Positions 1-9,314 of a stretch of 64,000 bases of DNA are shown here, piece by piece. How positions within the stretch are numbered: position 1 is the first letter of the stretch; every line of letters begins with the position of its first letter. The notes under the pieces were generated by a model, which saw only the letters and a program-made list of their open reading frames with translations, made no database searches and was not told the DNA's origin. The stretch is from Catonia carolina. Its lineage: Eukaryota; Arthropoda; Insecta; Hemiptera; Achilidae. The stretch is taken from NCBI GenBank assembly GCA_035578175.1, contig JAQMRL010000001.1:235429038-235493037 (forward strand), read 5' to 3'. Both the position numbers and the translations under genes were made by a program.

Positions 1-148
1 GCCCAATCAGAGAGTTTAAATTACTGTAATACGTCACACTGATGTCAACCAATGACAAAGTGTCTTGAGCGTTACGTCATTCGTCAGGATATGCTGCTTT
101 CTGATTGGTCCGTACTGATTCTGGGCGTCACGTCGAGTGTGATTGTAA

Positions 149-155
149 TATAAAA
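149..155 (+). promoter_or_regulatory. TATA-like motif, A type
   Basis: TATAAAA lies 20-50 bp downstream of the inverted CCAAT and CRE half-site group, close to the usual distance between upstream elements and a TATA box. It would place a start site near 180. It is absent from B, where a two-base rearrangement gives AATAATAA. AT-rich sequence yields such motifs by chance, so the support is positional only. Confidence 0.35.
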
Positions 156-204
156 TCCACACCCAATGTCAACTTCTAGCTGTTAACAGTAGGGCAGAAC
201 ATAT

Positions 205-207
205 TAT
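205..207 (+). other. TTA insertion/deletion site that splits the A monomers
   Basis: A copies read either CAGAACATATTATGAAGG (A1, A7, A10-A16) or CAGAACATATGAAGG (A2-A6, A8, A9, A17, A18). The nine-to-nine split accounts for most A length variation. It falls exactly at the position of the B-type TATA motif. The precise base assignment within the TAT repeat is arbitrary. Confidence 0.85.
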
Positions 208-496
208 GAAGGTACCTTTTAATGAGATTTATAGTTTCTAGGTAAATATCGCTTATGAATTACGTATTACCCCATTGTAGAGATCTTTCAAGTTTTTAAG
301 GAAATTAAAAATTGTTTTCTGTTGCTGGTAAATGTTAACACGGTTTTTAAAAAAATCACGCTTGTTCATTCGATACCGACACAAAGAAAAAAAACAAAAG
401 AGAGTTATCTATTTTTCCTAGTTGTTCGATTTTTGTAACCTAATTTCTGGCCAGTAATGTATCATATTTTTAAGGGAATGACTCATTACAACTGTA

Positions 497-502
497 AATA
501 AA
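497..502 (+). promoter_or_regulatory. Possible polyadenylation signal
   Basis: AATAAA lies about 345 bp after the A-type TATA motif. The B copies keep an AATAAA at the corresponding place in two different arrangements: TGTAATAAAAT in B1, B2 and B5 (for example 2357-2362), and TGTAAATAAAT in the rest. No clear GU-rich element follows. This is a common hexamer in AT-rich sequence and is weak evidence on its own. Confidence 0.2.
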
Positions 503-1488
503 TAATACGATACGTAGAAGGCAACTGAAAAATTTAATTCATTATCTTGAGACGAAACAAAGTCAATATCCTACCGGGTAAGAAAATATACCTCATTAAT
601 CCGTTTGATAACAAGAAAACTATTTTGCTCTACCAACGAGCATTAGTCGAAAAATAATAATCAACGGTCTGACAAAATGATGATGTAATGGCCGATGTAA
701 TTTCGAAAAAAGTTTTCTGGCTATACTCTTATTTCATTAGTTCCTGTATTTTAAGAAGGATGAAATTTATTGTGGCCATAATGAAAAGGTAAAGTGTTAA
801 ACATTTTTGCACGTAATTTGTTAGTTCCTGACTCTAAATATGTATTCATTTTAATGACAGGGTCAGCCAATTATATGACTAAAGCTCGTAAGAACAGAAG
901 AGGTAAAGGTATAAATGACACTAGTCAGGGTTACCTCATCTGAGATTCATGAATTTCATTTTACAATTAGTATCTGTTGATAATGAAATACAGGTGGTGT
1001 CATTCGGAGAGTCGAAAGTACATGATTTTCCGAAGGACTGGCATTCTGATAAGTATAATTATAAATGCTGTGAGAAGACCATGTAAACACATTCAACTCA
1101 TCTCACTCAGAAAAGATTATAGAGGTTGAAACCACCTTGTCCGCTGTTTACCTAAAAAACAACTTTCATTGCACACCAATTTCAACAGCCAGGATTTTAG
1201 TTTACTGACAAATTGGGTTGAAAATAAGTAATTTTATTAGCGTACCTTGCTTAAGAGAACGCATGAATTGTTCGTTTTCGGAACGTTAAAATGTCGCGAC
1301 TGATAATTCTTATAAAATTGTAATATTCGAACAAGCTGCCTACATAAACACTGATTACAGGCCTAAAACTCTATAAAATCACACAGCTATCGGGATCGTA
1401 ATTATTCTGCTTATACTTTCGCTACGACAAATAAGCGAATGCTGTCGCCGAATTATTTTGTATTTATCTCATCTGTACGAATCAGGTG

Positions 1489-1671
1489 TTAAAGGTTATA
1501 GTTTTACACTGCCTGTGTAGAAGATATAAATACTTCTTATAAATTTCCCGTTAACTAACAGATCCTAAATCAACGAAAAATTGACTTCACAAGACGTTAC
1601 TTGACAAATCATTTTTGACCTAAGCTATTATTGTGTTTAACAGAAACAAAAATAGCCTATATGTATCAAAA
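1489..1671 (+). other. 183-bp segment identical between A and B (A1 copy)
   Basis: Between the diagnostic sites at 1488 (G in A, A in B) and 1672 (C in A, T in B) the A1 and B1 sequences are identical for 183 bases. The B1 counterpart is 3353-3535. Elsewhere A and B differ every 10-30 bases. The segment is AT-rich and holds a short stem (AGAAG, nine bases, CTTCT). No gene or RNA family is recognised in it. Confidence 0.75.
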
Positions 1672-1816
1672 CATAACTGGTATTCAACAAACGAACTATT
1701 AGGGTTGCTTGAGTCAGTCGGACCAAGTTGAGTGTGATGCGCATGTGACGTCAACGGCTCAGGTAATAATTGCCCAATCAGAGTCTCGTATTTTCGGCCA
1801 ATAAGAAAGCCCAGTT

Positions 1817-1860
1817 TTAACCAATCAGATGTTGTCTTTTGCGTCGTTTTGATTGGTTAA
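1817..1860. repeat. 11-bp inverted repeat at the monomer junction
   Basis: The arms TTAACCAATCA (1817-1827) and TGATTGGTTAA (1850-1860) are perfect reverse complements separated by 22 bases. They could form a hairpin or cruciform that presents two CCAAT boxes in opposite orientation. The same arms and spacing recur at B/A junctions, for example 3681-3691 and 3714-3724, although the loop sequence differs between A and B. Both arms are bounded by TTAA. Confidence 0.8.
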
Positions 1861-1873
1861 TATTATCCAATCA
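1850..1873. repeat. Near-perfect 24-bp palindrome spanning the A/B junction
   Basis: TGATTGG (1850-1856) and CCAATCA (1867-1873) are reverse complements. The central TAATATTA (1858-1865) is itself a palindrome, leaving one mismatched pair (1857/1866). At B/A junctions (for example 3714-3737) the outer arms persist but the centre is TAATATTG followed by C, so the symmetry is weaker. The left arm is shared with the 11-bp inverted repeat, so two alternative foldings compete. Confidence 0.8.
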
Positions 1874-2065
1874 GGGAGTTTATATTACTGTACTACGTCA
1901 CACCGATGTCAACAAATGACAAAGTGTCTTGAGTGTTACGTCATTCGTCAGGATATGCTGCTTTCTGATTGGTCCATACTGATTCTAGGCGTCACGTCGA
2001 CTGTGATTGTAATAATAAGTCCACACCCAATGTCAACTTCTAGCTGTTAACGGTAGGGCAGAACA

Positions 2066-2073
2066 TATAAAGG
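2066..2073 (+). promoter_or_regulatory. TATA-like motif, B type
   Basis: TATAAAGG matches the animal TATA consensus and lies about 40 bp after the last CCAAT box (2027-2031). All complete B copies I compared keep CATATAAAGGTACC. In A the same place is disrupted by base changes and by the TTA length polymorphism. Confidence 0.4.
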
Positions 2074-3609
2074 TACCTTTTAATGAGATTTATAGTTTCT
2101 AGGTAAATATCACTTACGAAATATGTAGTACCCCTTTGCAGAAATGTTTCGAGTTCTTAAGGAAATTAAAAATTGGTTTCTGTTGCTGGTAAGTGTTCAC
2201 AGAGTTTTTAAAAAAATCACAAGTGTTCATTCGATACAGACACAAAGAAAAAAAACAAAAGAGAGTTATCTATTTTTCCTAGTTGTTCGATTTTTTTAAC
2301 CTAATTTTTGACCAGTAATGTATCATATATTTAAGGGAATGACTTTATACAACTGTAATAAAATATTACGATACGTAGAAGGCAACTGAAAAATCTAATT
2401 AAAAATATCTTGAGACGAAACAAAGTCAATATCCTACCGGGTAAGAAAATATATCTCAATAATCCGTTTGATAACAAGAAAACTATTTTGATCTACCAAC
2501 GAGCATTAGTCGAAAAATAATAATCAACGGACTGACAAAATGATGATATAATGGCCGATGTAATTTCGAAAAAGGTTTTCTCGCTATACTCTTATTTCAT
2601 TAGTTCCTGTATTTTAAGATGGATGAAATTTATTGTGGCCAAAATAAAAAGGTAAAGTGTTAAACATTTTTTGGACGTAATTTGCTAGTTCCTGACTGTA
2701 AATATGTACTCATTTTGATGACAGGGTCAGCCAATTATAGGACCAATGCACGTAAGAACAGAAGAGGTAGAGGTATAAATGACACTAGTCAGAGTTATCT
2801 CATCTGAGATTCATGAATTTCATTTTACAATCAGTATCTGTTGATAATGAAATACAGGTGTTGTCATTCGGAGAGTCGAAAGTACATGATTTTCCGAAGG
2901 ACTGGCATTCTGATAAGTATGATTATAAATGCTGTGAGAAGACAATGTAAACACATTCAACTCATCTCACTCAGAAAAGATTATAGAGGTTGAAACCACC
3001 TTGTCCGCTGTTTAACTAAAAAACAACTTTCATTGCACAACAATTTCAACAGCCAGCATTTTAGTTTACTGACAAATTGGATTGAAAATAAGTAATTTTA
3101 TTAGCCTACTTAGCTTAAGGGAACGCATGAATTGTTCAGTTTCGGGACGTTAAAATGTCGCTTCTGATAAAGCCGATAAAATTGTAATATTCGAACAAGC
3201 TGCCTACATAAACACTGATTAAAGGTTTAAAACTCTATAAAATCACACAGCTATCGGGATCGTAATTTTTCTGCTTATACTTTCGCTACGACAATTAAGC
3301 GAATGCTGTCGCCGAATTATTTTGTATTTATCTTATCAGTACGAATCAGGTATTAAAGGTTATAGTTTTACACTGCCTGTGTAGAAGATATAAATACTTC
3401 TTATAAATTTCCCGTTAACTAACAGATCCTAAATCAACGAAAAATTGACTTCACAAGACGTTACTTGACAAATCATTTTTGACCTAAGCTATTATTGTGT
3501 TTAACAGAAACAAAAATAGCCTATATGTATCAAAATATAACTGGTATTCAGCAAACGATCTATTAGGGTTGCGTGAGTAAGTCGGGCCAAGTTGAGCGTG
3601 ATGCGCATG
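2074..3609. other. AT-rich body of the monomer with no recognisable gene (B1 as example)
   Basis: This 1.5-kb stretch, and its counterpart in every monomer, has stop codons in all frames at short intervals and no open frame above about 60 codons. It contains an A-rich run (AAAGAAAAAAAACAAAAG), short pyrimidine runs and the possible intron described above. I see no tRNA, 5S, U-snRNA or histone-like sequence, no internal short tandem repeat and no CENP-B box. CCAAT occurs here only at about the chance rate. Confidence 0.7.
2189..2282 (+). other. Possible 94-nt intron in monomer B
   Basis: CTG/GTAAGTG at 2189 matches a strong 5' splice site. TCTATTTTTCCTAG ending at 2282 is a pyrimidine-rich 3' splice site. 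Joining the flanks keeps open a 26-codon frame from ATG 2144 to TAA 2316. A copies keep the acceptor but have the weaker donor GTAAATG and lack that ATG. The pair lies about 120 bp downstream of the B-type TATA motif. Chance occurrence in AT-rich DNA is quite possible. Confidence 0.25.
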
Positions 3610-3895
3610 TGACGTCAACGGCTCAAGTAATAATTGCCCAATCAGAGCCTCGTATTTTCGGCCAATGGGAAGGCCACGTTTTAACCAATCAGATGTATTC
3701 TTTTGCGCCATTTTGATTGGTTAATATTGCCCAATCAGAGAGTTTAAATTACTGTAATACGTCACACTGATGTCAACCAATGACAATGTGTCTTGAGCGT
3801 TACGTCATTCGTCAGGATATGCTGCTTTCTGATTGGTCCGTACTGATTCTGGGCGTCACGTCGAGTGTGATTGTAATATAAAATCCACACCCAAT
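3610..3895 (+). promoter_or_regulatory. Promoter-like CCAAT/CRE/TATA block at the B1/A2 junction (type example for A)
   Basis: For A start s (here 3729), the CRE palindrome (3610-3617) and all eight CCAAT/ATTGG boxes sit at exactly the same offsets as in B. Boxes start at 3638, 3662, 3685, 3716 (inverted), 3731, 3777, 3832 (inverted) and 3891. The TATA motif differs: A has TATAAAA at s+148 (3877-3883), where B reads AATAATAA. A lacks TATAAA at s+201, where it reads CATATGAAGG or CATATTATGAAGG. Both monomers therefore keep the activator array but place the TATA about 53 bp apart. The block recurs at every later A start: 7454, 11179, 14902, 18629, 22353, 26082, 29806, 33531, 37259, 40987, 44715, 48443, 52171, 55899, 59627 and 63351. 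Confidence 0.6.
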
Positions 3896-5589
3896 GTCAA
3901 CTTCTAGCTGTTAACAGTAGGGCAGAACATATGAAGGTACCTTTTAATGAGATTTATAGTTTCTAGGTAAATATCGCTTATGAATTACGTATTACCCCAT
4001 TGTAGAGATCTTTCAAGTTTTTAAGGAAATTAAAAATTGTTTTCTGTTGCTGGTAAATGTTAACACGGTTTTTAAAAAAATCACGCTTGTTCATTCGATA
4101 CCGACACAAAGAAAAAAAACAAAAGAGAGTTATCTATTTTTCCTAGTTGTTCGATTTTTGTAACCTAATTTCTGGCCAGTAATGTATCATATTTTTAAGG
4201 GAATGACTCATTACAACTGTAAATAAATAATACGATACGTAGAAGGCAACTGAAAAATTTAATTCATTATCTTAAGACGAAACAAAGTCAATATCCTACC
4301 GGGTAAGAAAATATACCTCATTAATCCGTTTGATAACAAGAAAACTATTTTGCTCTACCAACGAGCATTAGTCGAAAAATAATAATCAACGGTCTGACAA
4401 AATGATGATGTAATGGCCGATGTAATTTCGAAAAAAGTTTTCTGGCTATACTCTTATTTCATTAGTTCCTGTATTTTAAGAAGGATGAAATTTATTGTGG
4501 CCATAATGAAAAGGTAAAGTGTTAAACATTTTTGCACGTAATTTGTTAGTTCCTGACTCTAAATATGTATTCATTTTAATGACAGGGTCAGCCAATTATA
4601 TGACTAAAGCTCGTAAGAACAGAAGAGGTAAAGGTATAAATGACACTAGTCAGGGTTACCTCATCTGAGATTCATGAATTTCATTTTACAATTAGTATCT
4701 GTTGATAATGAAATACAGGTGGTGTCATTCGGAGAGTCGAAAGTACATGATTTTCCAAAGGACTGGCATTCTGATAAGTATAATTATAAATGCTGTGAGA
4801 AGACCATGTAAACACATTCAACTCATCTCACTCAGAAAAGATTATAGAGGTTGAAACCACCTTGTCCGCTGTTTACCTAAAAAACAACTTTCATTGCACA
4901 CCAATTTCAACAGCCAGGATTTTAGTTTACTGACAAATTGGGTTGAAAATAAGTAATTTTATTAGCGTACCTTGCTTAAGAGAACGCATGAATTGTTCGT
5001 TTTCGGAACGTTAAAATGTCGCGACTGATAATTCTTATAAAATTGTAATATTCGAACAAGCTGCCTACATAAACACTGATTACAGGCCTAAAACTCTATA
5101 AAATCACACAGCTATCGGGATCGTAATTATTCTGCTTATACTTTCGCTACGACAAATAAGCGAATGCTGTCGCCGAATTATTTTGTATTTATCTCATCTG
5201 TACGAATCAGGTGTTAAAGGTTATAGTTTTACACTGCCTGTGTAGAAGATATAAATACTTCTTATAAATTTCCCGTTAACTAACAGATCCTAAATCAACG
5301 AAAAATTGACTTCACAAGACGTTACTTGACAAATCATTTTTGACCTAAGCTATTATTGTGTTTAACAGAAACAAAAATAGCCTATATGTATCAAAACATA
5401 ACTGGTATTCAACAAACGAACTATTAGGGTTGCTTGAGTCAGTCGGACCAAGTTGAGTGTGATGCGCATGTGACGTCAACGGCTCAGGTAATAATTGCCC
5501 AATCAGAGTCTCGTATTTTCGGCCAATAAGAAAGCCCAGTTTTAACCAATCAGATGTTGTCTTTTGCGTCGTTTTGATTGGTTAATATT
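3729..5589 (+). repeat. Monomer A2
   Basis: A copy, 1861 bp, without the TTA insertion. Private CTTAAGACG (others CTTGAGACG) near 4273. Shares TTTTCCAAAGG near 4755 with A5 only; other A copies read TTTTCCGAAGG. Confidence 0.95.
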
Positions 5590-7453
5590 ATCCAATCAGG
5601 GAGTTTATATTACTGTACTACGTCACACCGATGTCAACCAATGACAAAGTGTCTTGAGTGTTACGTCATTCGTCAGGATATGCTGCTTTCTGATTGGTCC
5701 ATACTGATTCTAGGCGTCACGTCGACTGTGATTGTAATAATAAGTCCACACCCAATGTCAACTTCTAGCTGTTAACGGTAGGGCAGAACATATAAAGGTA
5801 CCTTTTAATGAGATTTATAGTTTCTAGGTAAATATCACTTACGAAATATGTAGTACCCCTTTGCAGAAATGTTTCGAGTTCTTAAGGAAATTAAAAATTG
5901 GTTTCTGTTGCTGGTAAGTGTTCACAGAGTTTTTAAAAAAATCACAAGTGTTCATTCGATACAGACACAAAGAAAAAAAACAAGAGAGAGTTATCTATTT
6001 TTCCTAGTTGTTCGATTTTTTTAACCTAATTTTTGACCAGTAATGTATCATATATTTAAGGGAATGACTTTATACAACTGTAATAAAATATTACGATACG
6101 TAGAAGGCAACTGAAAAATCTAATTAAAAATATCTTGAGACGAAACAAAGTCAATATCCTACCGGGTAAGAAAATATATCTCAATAATCCGTTTGATAAC
6201 AAGAAAACTATTTTGATCTACCAACGAGCATTAGTCGAAAAATAATAATCAACGGACTGACAAAATGATGATATAATGGCCGATGTAATTTCGAAAAAAG
6301 TTTTCTCGCTATACTCTTATTTCATTAGTTCCTGTATTTTAAGATGGATGAAATTTATTGTGGCCAAAATAAAAAGGTAAAGTGTTAAACATTTTTTGGA
6401 CGTAATTTGCTAGTTCCTGACTGTAAATATGTACTCATTTTGATGACAGGGTCAGCCAATTATAGGACCAATGCACGTAAGAACAGAAGAGGTAAAGGTA
6501 TAAATGACACTAGTCAGAGTTATCTCATCTGAGATTCATGAATTTCATTTTACAATCAGTATCTGTTGATAATGAAATACAGGTGTTGTCATTCGGAGAG
6601 TCGAAAGTACATGATTTTCCGAAGGACTGGCATTCTGATAAGTATGATTATAAATGCTGTGAGAAGACAATGTAAACACATTCAACTCATCTCACTCAGA
6701 AAAGATTATAGAGGTTGAAACCACCTTGTCCGCTGTTTAACTAAAAAACAACTTTCATTGCACAACAATTTCAACAGCCAGCATTTTAGTTTACTGACAA
6801 ATTGGATTGAAAATAAGTAATTTTATTAGCCTACTTAGCTTAAGGGAACGCATGAATTGTTCAGTTTCGGGACGTTAAAATGTCGCTTCTGATAAAGCCG
6901 ATAAAATTGTAATATTCGAACAAGCTGCCTACATAAACACTGATTAAAGGTTTAAAACTCTATAAAATCACACAGCTATCGGGATCGTAATTTTTCTGCT
7001 TATACTTTCGCTACGACAATTAAGCGAATGCTGTCGCCGAATTATTTTGTATTTATCTTATCAGTACGAATCAGGTATTAAAGGTTATAGTTTTACACTG
7101 CCTGTGTAGAAGATATAAATACTTCTTATAAATTTCCCGTTAACTAACAGATCCTAAATCAACGAAAAATTGACTTCACAAGACGTTACTTGACAAATCA
7201 TTTTTGACCTAAGCTATTATTGTGTTTAACAGAAACAAAAATAGCCTATATGTATCAAAATATAACTGGTATTCAGCAAACGATCTATTAGGGTTGCGTG
7301 AGTAAGTCGGGCCAAGTTGAGCGTGATGCGCATGTGACGTCAACGGCTCAAGTAATAATTGCCCAATCAGAGCCTCGTATTTTCGGCCAATGGGAAGGCC
7401 ACGTTTTAACCAATCAGATGTATTCTTTTGCGCCATTTTGATTGGTTAATATT
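5590..7453 (+). repeat. Monomer B2
   Basis: B copy, 1864 bp. Left-side haplotype (GTTCACAGAG, TGTAATAAAAT). Private CAAGAGAG near 5983. A-like GGTAAAGG near 6493, shared with B10 and B11. Confidence 0.95.
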
Positions 7454-9314
7454 GCCCAATCAGAGAGTTTAAATTACTGTAATACGTCACACTGATGTCA
7501 ACCAATGACAATGTGTCTTGAGCGTTACGTCATTCGTCAGGATATGCTGCTTTCTGATTGGTCCGTACTGATTCTGGGCGTCACGTCGAGTGTGATTGTA
7601 ATATAAAATCCACACCCAATGTCAACTTCTAGCTGTTAACAGTAGGGCAGAACATATGAAGGTACCTTTTAATGAGATTTATAGTTTCTAGGTAAATATC
7701 GCTTATGAATTACGTATTACCCCATTGTAGAGATCTTTCAAGTTTTTAAGGAAATTAAAAATTGTTTTCTGTTGCTGGTAAATGTTAACACGGTTTTTAA
7801 AAAAATCACGCTTGTTCATTCGATACCGACACAAAGAAAAAAAACAAAAGAGAGTTATCTATTTTTCCTAGTTGTTCGATTTTTGTAACCTAATTTCTGG
7901 CCAGTAATGTATCATATTTTTAAGGGAATGACTCATTACAACTGTAAATAAATAATACGATACGTAGAAGGCAACTGAAAAATTTAATTCATTATCTTGA
8001 GACGAAACAAAGTCAATATCCTACCGGGTAAGAAAATATACCTCATTAATCCGTTTGATAACAAGAAAACTATTTTGCTCTACCAACGAGCATTAGTCGA
8101 AAAATAATAATCAACGGTCTGACAAAATGATGATGTAATGGCCGATGTAATTTCGAAAAAAGTTTTCTGGCTATACTCTTATTTCATTAGTTCCTGTATT
8201 TTAAGAAGGATGAAATTTATTGTGGCCATAATGAAAAGGTAAAGTGTTAAACATTTTTGCACGTAATTTGTTAGTTCCTGACTCTAAATATGTATTCATT
8301 TTAATGACAGGGTCAGCCAATTATATGACTAAAGCTCGTAAGAACAGAAGAGGTAAAGTTATAAATGACACTAGTCAGGGTTACCTCATCTGAGATTCAT
8401 GAATTTCATTTTACAATTAGTATCTGTTGATAATGAAATACAGGTGGTGTCATTCGGAGAGTCGAAAGTACATGATTTTCCGAAGGACTGGCATTCTGAT
8501 AAGTATAATTATAAATGCTGTGAGAAGACCATGTAAACACATTCAACTCATCTCACTCAGAAAAGATTATAGAGGTTGAAACCACCTTGTCCGCTGTTTA
8601 CCTAAAAAACAACTTTCATTGCACACCAATTTCAACAGCCAGGATTTTAGTTTACTGACAAATTGGGTTGAAAATAAGTAATTTTATTAGCGTACCTTGC
8701 TTAAGAGAACGCATGAATTGTTCGTTTTCGGAACGTTAAAATGTCGCGACTGATAATTCTTATAAAATTGTAATATTCGAACAAGCTGCCTACATAAACA
8801 CTGATTACAGGCCTAAAACTCTATAAAATCACACAGCTATCGGGATCGTAATTATTCTGCTTATACTTTCGCTACGACAAATAAGCGAATGCTGTCGCCG
8901 AATTATTTTGTATTTATCTCATCTGTACGAATCAGGTGTTAAAGGTTATAGTTTTACACTGCCTGTGTAGAAGATATAAATACTTCTTATAAATTTCCCG
9001 TTAACTAACAGATCCTAAATCAACGAAAAATTGACTTCACAAGACGTTACTTGACAAATCATTTTTGACCTAAGCTATTATTGTGTTTAACAGAAACAAA
9101 AATAGCCTATATGTATCAAAACATAACTGGTATTCAACAAACGAACTATTAGGGTTGCTTGAGTCAGTCGGACCAAGTTGAGTGTGATGCGCATGTGACG
9201 TCAACGGCTCAGGTAATAATTGCCCAATCAGAGTCTCGTATTTTCGGCCAATAAGAAAGCCCAGTTTTAACCAATCAGATGTTGTCTTTTGCGTCGTTTT
9301 GATTGGTTAATATT
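7454..9314 (+). repeat. Monomer A3
   Basis: A copy, 1861 bp, without TTA. One private change noticed: GGTAAAGTTATAA near 8359. Confidence 0.95.

Larger units (their letters stand above)
1..1864 (+). repeat. Monomer A1
   Basis: Reference A copy, 1864 bp, with the TTA insertion at the CATATTATGAAGG site. It has the B-like base A at position 59 (GACAAAGTG, where other A copies have GACAATGTG). Beyond the junction blocks it is AT-rich sequence with no gene that I can recognise. Confidence 0.95.
1746..2071 (+). promoter_or_regulatory. Promoter-like CCAAT/CRE/TATA block at the A1/B1 junction (type example for B)
   Basis: Relative to the B start s (here 1865), a perfect CRE palindrome TGACGTCA starts at s-119. 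CCAAT boxes start at s-91, s-67, s-44, s+2, s+48 and s+162, and inverted boxes (ATTGG) at s-13 and s+103. CRE half-sites TACGTCAC and TTACGTCA start at s+29 and s+71, and CGTCAC at about s+126. A TATAAAGG motif starts at s+201. The same offsets hold at every B start checked; in this copy the s+48 box is mutated. CCAAT is the NF-Y site and TGACGTCA the CREB/ATF site in animals. Eight boxes in about 260 bp far exceeds the fewer than one expected at this base composition. That it works as a promoter is inference. Confidence 0.6.
1865..3728 (+). repeat. Monomer B1
   Basis: B copy, 1864 bp. The CCAAT box at 1913-1917 is mutated to CAAAT. It carries the left-side B haplotype marks GTTCACAGAG and TGTAATAAAAT, and a private G in the AAAAAGGTTTTC run near 2575. 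Confidence 0.95.

Noticed and set aside
1700..1710. Telomere-like TTAGGG in ACTATTAGGGTTGC
   Set aside because: A single copy per monomer with no tandem telomeric repeat; expected by chance.
1817..1860. TTAA-bounded terminal inverted repeats of a piggyBac-like or MITE element
   Set aside because: The whole structure is 44 bp, its arms do not start with the CCC/CCY typical of piggyBac ends after TTAA, and it always occurs at the same repeat phase. It is better read as paired CCAAT boxes.
1853..2050. 65-codon plus-strand frame recurring in each B monomer
   Set aside because: It begins with TTG, lies entirely over the CCAAT/CRE block, and the aligned A sequence has a TGA at the eighteenth codon. 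Its conservation among B copies is explained by array homogenisation. I see no domain or protein-like codon pattern.
2190..2312. Spliced-leader or U-snRNA gene (donor GTAAGT followed by Sm-like AATTTTTGA in B)
   Set aside because: The donor and Sm-like site are about 113 nt apart, no conserved snRNA core sequence or proximal sequence element is recognisable, and A lacks the Sm-like site (AATTTCTGG).
2993..3010. 5S rRNA-like ACCACCTTG (in GAAACCACCTTGTCC)
   Set aside because: A short match only; the rest of the 5S gene, including its internal control region, is absent.
3138..3156. CENP-B box (TTCG....A..CGGG) near TTTCGGGACG
   Set aside because: No site in either monomer fits the spaced consensus; only the CGGG part is present here. 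A centromeric role is therefore neither supported nor excluded.
3484..3711. 75-codon minus-strand frame recurring at each B end
   Set aside because: It has an ATG but overlaps the CCAAT boxes, and much of its peptide is simply translated CCAATCAG motifs. The A monomers lack the ATG (CGTCGT in place of CGCCAT). Persistence among B copies reflects homogenisation, not selection for protein.
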